DNA of 64,000 bases, from positions 62,001-126,000 of the forward strand of contig JAEXUD010000013.1 in assembly GCA_023453025.1 (NCBI GenBank), in the 5' to 3' direction. This DNA is from Bacillota bacterium (lineage in GTDB: Bacteria; Bacillota; Clostridia; Tissierellales; Sedimentibacteraceae). A program made the translations under genes and the position numbers. This document shows positions 31,701 to 39,797 of the stretch, piece by piece (within the stretch, counting starts at the first letter, position 1; each line of letters starts with the position of its first letter). The notes beneath the pieces were generated by a model. It was given only the letters and a program-made list of their open reading frames with translations, made no database searches and was not told the DNA's origin.

Positions 31701-32449
31701 CTAAAAAATTAGGATGGCAGGTCGCTACTCCTGTATTTGACGGAGCTATAGAAGATGATATATGGGATGCTCTTGAGATGGCCGGATACCCAAGAAGCGG
31801 TAAAATTGAATTAAGAGACGGACGTTCAGGTCAATACTTTGACGGTCCTGTAACTGTTGGTTACATGTATATGTTAAAGCTTCACCACTTGGTTGATGAT
31901 AAAATACATGCGCGTTCAACCGGACCATATTCACTGGTAACTCAGCAGCCATTGGGAGGTAAAGCACAGTTCGGAGGACAAAGATTCGGAGAAATGGAAG
32001 TTTGGGCATTGGAAGCATATGGTGCAGCTCATACGCTGCAAGAGATTCTTACAGTTAAGTCAGATGATGTTAACGGAAGAGTCAAGACTTATGAAGCCAT
32101 TGTAAAAGGTGAAAATATTCCTGAACCTGGAATCCCTGAATCTTTCAAGGTGCTTGTAAAAGAATTGCAGAGCTTGTCGCTGGATATAAAGATTATTACA
32201 AGCGAACAAGATGAGGTTGAAATAGTCGACACAATGGATATTGAGGATGACGCGCAGGCAGACAGTGAAAATCTTGGAGACGTGAAGTATGTTGAAGAAG
32301 AAGGAATGCTGGAAGTTGACATGCAAATTGACTCCAATACTGTGGAAGACATAGATGATATAGACGTTGAGGATATAGATGATATTGATATCTATGATGA
32401 AGATATTGACTTAGACGATGACGATTATGACAATGATGATGATTTTTAA
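28718..32449 (+). CDS. rpoB: RNA polymerase beta subunit
   Basis: A 1243-residue catalytic subunit. It carries the rifampicin-region sequence [32 protein letters not shown] (wild-type-looking), [27 protein letters not shown] and [26 protein letters not shown]. The final ~75 residues form a very acidic, low-complexity tail of Asp/Glu/Ile repeats (coded by about 32230-32446), beyond the conserved end of the protein. It has its own promoter and is followed 41 nt later by rpoC. Confidence 0.98.
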   Translation: [1243 protein letters not shown]

Positions 32450-32490
32450 GGCAAGCACTATAAAAATTTATAATGAAGGGAGCGAACTCC

Positions 32491-35400
32491 TTGATAGATT
32501 ACAATAATTTCGAATCAATTAGAATCGCCTTAGCTTCTCCGGATAAAATCAGACAATGGTCCAGAGGTGAAGTTAAAAAACCTGAAACAATTAACTACCG
32601 TACATTAAAGCCTGAAAAAGATGGTTTATTTTGCGAAAAAATATTCGGACCAACAAAAGACTGGGAATGTCATTGCGGAAAATATAAGAGAGTCAGATAT
32701 AAGGGAGTAGTTTGTGACCGTTGCGGAGTAGAGGTTACAAAAGCAAAAGTAAGAAGAGAAAGAATGGGACACATTGAGCTTGCAGCTCCTGTTTCCCATA
32801 TCTGGTATTTCAAAGGTATACCTTCAAGGCTGGGACTTATATTAGACATGTCACCCAGGGCTTTGGAAAAAGTATTGTATTTTGCTCAATATGTCGTTAC
32901 AGAAGCAGGTGACACTTCATTGTCAGAAAAGCAGCTGTTATCTGAAATGGAATACAGAGAATATAAGGACCACTATAAAAACGCATTTAAAGCTGAAATG
33001 GGTGCAGAAGCAATAAAAAAACTTCTGGAAAAAATTGACCTTGAATCAGAAGCAGCAGAGCTTAAAAGCCAGCTTAAGGACAGCAAAGGACAGAAAAAAA
33101 TCAGAATTACAAGAAGACTTGAAGTAATTGAAGCCTTTAGAGTTTCAGGCAACAGACCTGAATGGATGATTCTTGATGTTATACCTGTTATCCCTCCTGA
33201 ACTGAGACCAATGGTTCAGTTAGACGGCGGACGCTTTGCAACCTCGGATTTAAATGATTTATATAGAAGAGTTATAAACAGAAACAACAGATTAAAACGA
33301 CTCCTTGATTTAGGAGCCCCTGATATAATAGTAAGAAATGAAAAAAGAATGCTTCAGGAAGCTGTCGATGCATTAATCGATAACGGAAGACGTGGAAGAC
33401 CTGTAACAGGTCCCGGAAACAGACCTTTAAAATCACTTTCAGATATGCTTAAAGGTAAGCAAGGACGTTTCAGGCAAAATCTTCTTGGAAAAAGAGTTGA
33501 CTACTCAGGACGTTCAGTTATAGTTGTTGGTCCTGAGCTGAAATTCAACCAGTGCGGACTTCCAAAAAAAATGGCTCTTGAGCTGTTTAAACCGTTTGTA
33601 ATGAAAAAACTTGTTGAAAACGGAACAGCTCATAACATAAAGAGTGCAAAGAAAAAGGTAGAAAAAGTTGATAATGCAGTATGGGATGTATTAGATGAAA
33701 TAATCAAAGACCACACAGTTATGTTAAACCGTGCTCCAACTCTTCATAGACTTGGAATCCAATCCTTCGAACCTGTGTTGGTTGAAGGCAAGGCAATAAA
33801 GCTTCATCCACTGGTATGTACTGCATACAATGCTGACTTTGACGGTGACCAGATGGCTGTCCATGTTCCATTGTCGGTTGAAGCTCAGGCAGAATCAAGA
33901 TTTTTGATGATGTCAACAAATAATATTTTGGCTCCAAAGGATGGAAGACCAATTACAACCCCTACACAGGACATGGTTCTTGGAAGCTACTATATGACGC
34001 TTGAAATTGAAAATTCAAAAGGTCATGGAATGATATTCAAGGATTATGAAGAAATGATGATGGCATATTTCAACAAAAATGTTGATTTGCATGCCAGAGT
34101 TAAAATAAGAAAGACAATTGACGGTGAAACAAAGTTAGTTGAAAGTACAGTTGGAAGATTTATATTTAATGAAAACCTTCCGCAGGATTTAGGATTTGTA
34201 GACAGAGATAAGGATAGATTCTCTCTGGAAATAGACAAGACAGTTACTAAAAAGTCATTAGAGGAAATAATATACAGATGCTTTAGAAAATATGGTAATT
34301 CGGCAACAGCGGATGTATTGGACGGAATCAAGTCAAAGGGTTACCAATACTCAACCAAAGGAGCTATAACCATAAGTGTAAGCGACATTACAGTTCCGGA
34401 AGCAAAGAAAGATCTTATTGAAAAAGCGGAAAAACAAGTTATTGAATACGAAAAGAAATACAGAAGAGGTTTGATGACTGATGAAGAAAGATATGAAAAT
34501 GTAATTAAGATTTGGAATCAGACTACAGAAGACGTTACAAACGCACTTATGGAAAACCTGGATCCTTTAAACTCTATTTACATTATGTCAGTATCAGGAG
34601 CCCGTGGTGGTCGTAACCAGATCAAACAGTTAGCCGGTATGCGTGGTCTTATGGCCAGTGCAACAGGTAAGACTGTTGAGGTTCCGGTTAAATCAAACTT
34701 CCGTGAAGGACTGACAGTACTTGAGTTCTTCCTGTCTGCTACAGGAGCTCGTAAAGGTTTAACAGATACGGCACTTAGAACAGCCGATTCAGGTTACTTG
34801 ACCAGAAGGCTCGTTGACGTAAGCCAGGATGTTATTGTAAGAGAAGTAGACTGCGGTACTACAGACGGAATTGAAGTCGAATCATTTGTTGATGGCAAGG
34901 AAGTCATTGAAGAAATGAGCGAAAGATGCTCTGACAGATACTCATCTGACGATATAATTCATCCTGAAACAGGAGAAATTATAGTTAAATCAGGTGAATT
35001 TATATCAGAAGAGACTGCTCATAAAATTCAAAATTCAGGCATCAAGAAAGTAAAGGTAAGATCAGTTCTAACCTGTAAGACACCTCATGGTGTTTGTGCG
35101 AAATGTTATGGAACAAACCTGGCAACCGGAAAGCTTGTTAATGTAGGCGGTGCAGTTGGTATAATTGCAGCTCAGTCAATAGGTGAACCTGGTACACAGC
35201 TTACAATGCGTACATTCCACACAGGCGGTATTGCTGCAGCAAGTGATATAACTCAAGGTTTGCCTCGTATCGAAGAACTTTTTGAAGCAAGAAAACCAAA
35301 AGGTCAAGCTATTATAACAGAAATACCCGGAAGAGTTACGGTAACAGAAAAAATTCATAAAAGAGAAGTTACCATTACAAATAATGAAACAATGGAAAGC

Positions 35401-36009
35401 AAGACATACTTGATTCCATATGGTTCTAAAATATTGGTTTCAGACGGAGATTATGTTGAAGCCGGAGATAAATTAACTGACGGTTCAATTAATCCACATG
35501 ACATAATGAACATCAAGGGCATGAAAGCTTTAGAATCTTATATTCTTATGGAGGTTCAAAGGGTTTACAGAATGCAGGGTGTTGATATTTCCGACAAGCA
35601 CGTTGAAGTTATTGTCAGACAAATGGTAAACAAGGTTCGTATAGAGGATGCAGGAGATACTACACTTCTTCCCGGAAGTCTTGTGTCAACCTTTGAATTT
35701 AAGGAACAAAATGATTTAGCGATTGCAGAAGGCAAGGAGCCTGCAACAGGTGAGGTCGCACTTCTAGGTATAACCAAGTCATCGCTTGCTACGGATTCAT
35801 TCCTGGCATCGGCATCATTCCAGGAAACAACAAGAGTATTAACTGATGCAGCAACAAAGGGCAAGGTCGATAATTTGTTGGGTCTTAAAGAAAATGTCAT
35901 CATAGGAAAATTAATACCTGCCGGCACAGGGATGAAGAAATACAGAAACATCGGAGTAACCACTCAAGATGTTGAAGTAGAGGAAAAAGACGAAGCTGTC
36001 AATGAGTAA
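32491..36009 (+). CDS. rpoC: RNA polymerase beta-prime subunit
   Basis: About 1172 residues. It has the N-terminal zinc site CHCGKYKRVRYKGVVCDRCG, the catalytic NADFDGDQMAVH, the bridge-helix region GARKGLTDTALRTADSGYLTRRL and a second zinc cluster (CKTPHGVCAKCYG). The start is probably TTG 32491 (MIDYNNFESIRIALASPDKI), matching the Bacillus protein, with GGGAG 9 nt upstream; ATG 32473 overlaps the RBS. The stop codon abuts repeat family 1, copy 3. Confidence 0.97.
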   Translation: MIDYNNFESIRIALASPDKIRQWSRGEVKKPETINYRTLKPEKDGLFCEKIFGPTKDWECHCGKYKRVRYKGVVCDRCGVEVTKAKVRRERMGHIELAAPVSHIWYFKGIPSRLGLILDMSPRALEKVLYFAQYVVTEAGDTSLSEKQLLSEMEYREYKDHYKNAFKAEMGAEAIKKLLEKIDLESEAAELKSQLKDSKGQKKIRITRRLEVIEAFRVSGNRPEWMILDVIPVIPPELRPMVQLDGGRFATSDLNDLYRRVINRNNRLKRLLDLGAPDIIVRNEKRMLQEAVDALIDNGRRGRPVTGPGNRPLKSLSDMLKGKQGRFRQNLLGKRVDYSGRSVIVVGPELKFNQCGLPKKMALELFKPFVMKKLVENGTAHNIKSAKKKVEKVDNAVWDVLDEIIKDHTVMLNRAPTLHRLGIQSFEPVLVEGKAIKLHPLVCTAYNADFDGDQMAVHVPLSVEAQAESRFLMMSTNNILAPKDGRPITTPTQDMVLGSYYMTLEIENSKGHGMIFKDYEEMMMAYFNKNVDLHARVKIRKTIDGETKLVESTVGRFIFNENLPQDLGFVDRDKDRFSLEIDKTVTKKSLEEIIYRCFRKYGNSATADVLDGIKSKGYQYSTKGAITISVSDITVPEAKKDLIEKAEKQVIEYEKKYRRGLMTDEERYENVIKIWNQTTEDVTNALMENLDPLNSIYIMSVSGARGGRNQIKQLAGMRGLMASATGKTVEVPVKSNFREGLTVLEFFLSATGARKGLTDTALRTADSGYLTRRLVDVSQDVIVREVDCGTTDGIEVESFVDGKEVIEEMSERCSDRYSSDDIIHPETGEIIVKSGEFISEETAHKIQNSGIKKVKVRSVLTCKTPHGVCAKCYGTNLATGKLVNVGGAVGIIAAQSIGEPGTQLTMRTFHTGGIAAASDITQGLPRIEELFEARKPKGQAIITEIPGRVTVTEKIHKREVTITNNETMESKTYLIPYGSKILVSDGDYVEAGDKLTDGSINPHDIMNIKGMKALESYILMEVQRVYRMQGVDISDKHVEVIVRQMVNKVRIEDAGDTTLLPGSLVSTFEFKEQNDLAIAEGKEPATGEVALLGITKSSLATDSFLASASFQETTRVLTDAATKGKVDNLLGLKENVIIGKLIPAGTGMKKYRNIGVTTQDVEVEEKDEAVNE

Positions 36010-36010
36010 A

Positions 36011-36245
36011 GGCGAAAAATAAGAAAAATACCCGTTCACGGTTTCGGACACGAATAATTCTAAAGCTCATTGCGGCTAAAAATCCTACAGCTTGCAAACT
36101 CGCTGACACTCAAACAGTGCAAGCTGCTTAACGGATTTTTAGCCTCCATTCGCTAAGAATTATAATCGTGTCCTGCAAATGTTCGCTATATATTTTTCTT
36201 ATTTTTCTTAGGTTTTATGGATAGTAACGGTGAATAGTAACTAGT
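36011..36245. repeat. Repeat family 1, copy 3: long palindromic element after rpoC
   Basis: Nested inverted arms are AAAAATAAGAAAAATA (36015-36030) with TATTTTTCTTATTTTT (36191-36206), GGACACGA-ATAATTCT (36046-36061) with AGAATTATAATCGTGTCC (36156-36173), GGCTAAAAATCC (36074-36085) with GGATTTTTAGCC (36133-36144), and AGCTTGCA (36089-36096) with TGCAAGCT (36118-36125). The outer edge (AATAGTAAC) resembles the ends of copies 1 and 2. No ORF is present. Confidence 0.75.
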
Positions 36246-36279
36246 AAAGAGGAATGTTTTCCAAATAGTAAAAAATTAT

Positions 36280-36308
36280 TTGACATCTAAAAAATAAGAT
36301 GGTAGAAT
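36280..36308 (+). promoter_or_regulatory. Promoter of the str operon (L7Ae-like gene onwards)
   Basis: TTGACA (36280-36285), a 17-nt spacer and TAGAAT (36303-36308) sit after the palindrome and before the L7Ae-like gene, giving the str operon its own start. Confidence 0.75.
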
Positions 36309-36364
36309 ACTTGAGTGCAAAAATGAATAGAGACACACCATACCCAATAGCAAGGGTGATTGAA

Positions 36365-36598
36365 ATGAAAGATAATAACAAGATAGTAATCGGAAAGAAG
36401 CAGACTTTGAGAGCTTTATCCAGAAATGAAGCTGAAAAGATATATATATCAAAGGATGCTGATTTGTATGTTACTAAACCCATCGCAGATGCATGCAAGG
36501 AACAGAATATTGAGATAGTTTATTTCAATACTATGAAGGAACTTGGATTAGCCTGCGGTATCAGTGTAAACGCAGCGGCTGCTGCCGTTTTAAAATAA
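36365..36598 (+). CDS. rplGB: L7Ae-family ribosomal protein (YbxF/RplGB-like)
   Basis: A 77-residue kink-turn RNA-binding protein: KIVIGKKQTLRALSRNEAEKIYISKDAD ... LGLACGISVNAAAAAVL. The Bacillus homologue YbxF binds k-turns and associates with ribosomes; it lies between rpoC and rpsL there too. ATG 36365 follows AAGGGTGA; an upstream in-frame ATG (36299) lies inside the promoter and ATG 36323 lacks an RBS. Confidence 0.92.
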   Translation: MKDNNKIVIGKKQTLRALSRNEAEKIYISKDADLYVTKPIADACKEQNIEIVYFNTMKELGLACGISVNAAAAAVLK

Positions 36599-36624
36599 AT
36601 AATATACTAAAAGGAGGTGCACGA

Positions 36625-37044
36625 ATGCCATCAATTAACCAGTTAGTGAGAAAAGGAAGAGAACAAGTTACTTACAAATCCAATTCTCCAGCATTAAATG
36701 TAAGCTATAACACACTTCAAAAGAAGATGAATGAATCAACTTCACCTCAAAAAAGAGGAGTATGTACTTCAGTTAAGACTGTAACACCTAAAAAACCTAA
36801 TTCAGCTTTAAGAAAAATTGCCAGAGTTAAATTAACAACAGGTATTGAAGTTACAGCATACATTCCGGGAGTGGGCCACAATTTACAGGAACACAGTGTT
36901 GTTCTTATAAGAGGTGGAAGAGTTAAAGACTTACCAGGGGTTAGATATCATATTATCAGAGGTACCCTTGATACAGCTGGTGTTGCTAAGAGAAAACAAT
37001 CTAGATCCAAGTATGGAGCTAAAAGGGAAAAACAGAAAAAATAA
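36625..37044 (+). CDS. rpsL: Ribosomal protein S12
   Basis: A 139-residue 30S decoding-centre protein. The streptomycin loops TPKKPNSALRKIARV and RGGRVKDLPGVRYH have the wild-type lysines. AAGGAGGTG precedes the ATG. A 139-nt gap follows before rpsG, containing a short TGCAG/CTGCA hairpin but no recognised regulatory motif. Confidence 0.98.
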   Translation: MPSINQLVRKGREQVTYKSNSPALNVSYNTLQKKMNESTSPQKRGVCTSVKTVTPKKPNSALRKIARVKLTTGIEVTAYIPGVGHNLQEHSVVLIRGGRVKDLPGVRYHIIRGTLDTAGVAKRKQSRSKYGAKREKQKK

Positions 37045-37183
37045 TTAGACGATATCCGGCACACTATGCAGGTTATGATGCTGCAAACGCGCCATAATTT
37101 ATATATATTTGCATTTTGTGCACAACGGCATATTAATTGTCGAGTACCTGTGAATTAAATTTATTATTAAGGAGGGAAGTACA

Positions 37184-37654
37184 GTGCCAAGAAAAGGTCA
37201 CATACCTAAAAGACAAGTAATGGAAGATCCAATATACAAAGATAAGGTTGTATCAAAATTAATCAACCAGCTTATGTATGACGGAAAAAAAGGTGTTGCT
37301 CAAACAATTGTATATGATGCATTTGACATTATAAGAGAAAAAACAGGTGAAGAGCCGATAGAAGTATTCAATAAAGCAATGAACAACATCATGCCAGTAC
37401 TGGAAGTTAAAGCAAGAAGAGTCGGTGGAGCAACTTATCAAGTACCGATAGAAGTTAGACCAGAGAGAAGACAGACTTTGGGATTAAGATGGCTCGTAGG
37501 TTATTCTCGTAAAAGAGGAGAAAAAACCATGCGTGAAAAGCTTGCAAAAGAATTAATGGATGCAGCTAACAACGTAGGAGCAAGTGTTAAGAAAAGAGAA
37601 GATACACATAAGATGGCAGAAGCTAATAAAGCATTTGCACATTTCAGATGGTAA
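37184..37654 (+). CDS. rpsG: Ribosomal protein S7
   Basis: A 156-residue 30S head protein (PRKGHIPKRQVMEDPIYKDKVVSKLINQLM ... KREDTHKMAEANKAFAHFRW). GTG start at 37184 after AAGGAGGG. It is the primary binder for the 3' domain of 16S rRNA and lies between rpsL and fusA. Confidence 0.97.
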   Translation: MPRKGHIPKRQVMEDPIYKDKVVSKLINQLMYDGKKGVAQTIVYDAFDIIREKTGEEPIEVFNKAMNNIMPVLEVKARRVGGATYQVPIEVRPERRQTLGLRWLVGYSRKRGEKTMREKLAKELMDAANNVGASVKKREDTHKMAEANKAFAHFRW

Positions 37655-37705
37655 TATTGTTAAATTAAGTAAAAGCTTAAATTAGCAGCGTGAAGGAGGT
37701 TAAAT

Positions 37706-39775
37706 ATGAGTAGAGAATATTCTTTGGAGAATACTAGAAATATTGGTATCATGGCGCATATTGATGCGGGAAAAACTACAACTACTGAAAGAATCCTGTT
37801 CTACACCGGGAAGATTCATAAAATAGGAGAAACTCATGAAGGTGCATCTCAGATGGACTGGATGGAGCAAGAGCAGGAAAGAGGAATTACAATTACTTCA
37901 GCTGCTACTACTTGTCATTGGAAAGATGTAAGAATAAACATTATAGATACACCAGGCCACGTAGACTTTACAGTTGAAGTTGAAAGATCACTTAGAGTGT
38001 TGGATGGTGCGGTAACGGTTTTTGATGCTAAAATGGGGGTTGAGCCCCAATCGGAAACTGTTTGGAGACAGGCAGATAAATATGGTGTACCAAGAATTTG
38101 TTTTATAAATAAAATGGATAAGATGGGTGCAGATTTCTTCTATTCTGTAGGAACAATCATTGAAAGATTAAAAGCAAATGCTGTTCCGATTCAGCTGCCT
38201 ATAGGTGTAGAAGAGAACTTCAGAGCTATCATAGACTTAGTAGAAATGAACACTATAAACTATGGTAATGATGACGGCACCGACATAACTATTACAGAGA
38301 TACCAGAAGAATATGTAGATCAAGCAAATGAATACAGAGAAAAGTTAATTGAAGCTGTAGCAGATACAGATGAAACATTGATGGAAAAATACTTAAACGG
38401 TGAAGAAATCACAGTCGAAGAATTGAAAAAGGCAATCAGAGTTGCGACTACCAATGTTCAGATGATTCCTGTACTTTGCGGAACTGCCTATAAACATAAG
38501 GGTGTCAGACCTATGCTGGATGCAGTAATTGATTACTTGCCAAGTCCGGTAGAGGTTCCTCAGATGAAAGGGTTTGATCCTGAAACCAAGGAAGAAGTCA
38601 AGGTCGGAGTTAAAGATACTGATCCTTTAGCAGCTTTAGCATTTAAGATTATGACTGACCCGTTTGTTGGAAAACTGACTTTCTTTAGAATTTATGGCGG
38701 AACATTAGAATCAGGAAGTTATGTATTAAATTCTTCAAAAAACAAAAAGGAAAGAGTTGGACGTATCCTTCAGATGCATGCCAACAAAAGAGAAGAAATA
38801 AAAACATCTTATTCGGGAGACATAGAAGCAGCAGTAGGTTTTAAATTTACCACTACTGGGGATACATTGTGTGATTTTGATCATCCAATAGTGCTGGAAT
38901 CTATGGAATTCCCTGATCCAGTTATAGAAGTAGCAATTGAACCTAAGACTAAAGCAGGACAGGAAAAAATGGGAATTGGTCTTCAGAAGCTTGCTGAAGA
39001 AGATCCAACATTTAAAACATATACAAATCCTGACACAGGTCAAACAATTATTGCCGGAATGGGCGAATTGCATTTGGAAATCATAGTTGACAGACTATTA
39101 AGAGAATTCAAGGTTGAAGCAAATGTAGGTAAGCCTCAGGTTTCATATAAAGAAACAATTTCTGGCAATGCTGATGTTGATGTCAAGTATGCAAGACAGT
39201 CAGGTGGTAAAGGACAATATGGTCACGTTAAAATCAAGATGGAACCTCTGGAACCGGGCAAAGGTATTGAATTTGTCAATGCAATTGTAGGCGGAGCCAT
39301 TCCAAAGGAATATATTCCAGCCGTTGAAGCCGGAATAAGAGGAGCAGCAGAAAATGGTATACTTGCCGGATTCCCTGTTATTGATTTTAAAGTTACATTA
39401 TATGACGGTTCTTATCACGAAGTAGACTCAAGCGAAATGGCATTTAAAATTGCCGGTTCTATGGCTTTCAAGCAAGCTATGCAAAAGGCAACACCAGTAT
39501 TATTAGAACCATACATGAAAGTCGAAGTAACAACACCTGAAGAATATTTGGGAGATGTTATGGGAGATGTTAGCTCTAGAAGAGGTAGAGTTGAGGGCTT
39601 CTCTGACAGACACGGAATCAAAGTTGTTGATGCTTTTGTGCCATTGTCAGAAATGTTTGGGTATGCTACGGTACTCCGTTCTATGAGCCAGGGTAGAGCA
39701 GCTTATTCTATGGAATTTGATCACTTTGAAAAGGTACCAAATAACGTAGTTGAAAAAATAACAATAAATAATTAA
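37706..39775 (+). CDS. fusA: Elongation factor G
   Basis: A 689-residue translocation GTPase with P-loop AHIDAGKTTTTERILFYTG, switch I QERGITITSAATTC, DTPGHVDF and NKMDKMGADF, plus domains II-V to the C-terminal FDHFEKVPNNV. It lies 22 nt before tuf copy 2 in the str operon. Confidence 0.98.
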   Translation: MSREYSLENTRNIGIMAHIDAGKTTTTERILFYTGKIHKIGETHEGASQMDWMEQEQERGITITSAATTCHWKDVRINIIDTPGHVDFTVEVERSLRVLDGAVTVFDAKMGVEPQSETVWRQADKYGVPRICFINKMDKMGADFFYSVGTIIERLKANAVPIQLPIGVEENFRAIIDLVEMNTINYGNDDGTDITITEIPEEYVDQANEYREKLIEAVADTDETLMEKYLNGEEITVEELKKAIRVATTNVQMIPVLCGTAYKHKGVRPMLDAVIDYLPSPVEVPQMKGFDPETKEEVKVGVKDTDPLAALAFKIMTDPFVGKLTFFRIYGGTLESGSYVLNSSKNKKERVGRILQMHANKREEIKTSYSGDIEAAVGFKFTTTGDTLCDFDHPIVLESMEFPDPVIEVAIEPKTKAGQEKMGIGLQKLAEEDPTFKTYTNPDTGQTIIAGMGELHLEIIVDRLLREFKVEANVGKPQVSYKETISGNADVDVKYARQSGGKGQYGHVKIKMEPLEPGKGIEFVNAIVGGAIPKEYIPAVEAGIRGAAENGILAGFPVIDFKVTLYDGSYHEVDSSEMAFKIAGSMAFKQAMQKATPVLLEPYMKVEVTTPEEYLGDVMGDVSSRRGRVEGFSDRHGIKVVDAFVPLSEMFGYATVLRSMSQGRAAYSMEFDHFEKVPNNVVEKITINN

Positions 39776-39797
39776 AATAACTCAGGAGGAAATTAAA

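Noticed and set aside
37045..37183. S7-type regulatory structure between rpsL and rpsG
   Set aside because: Only one weak TGCAG/CTGCA hairpin was found; it does not match the E. coli str-operon S7 site and the rest is AT-rich.
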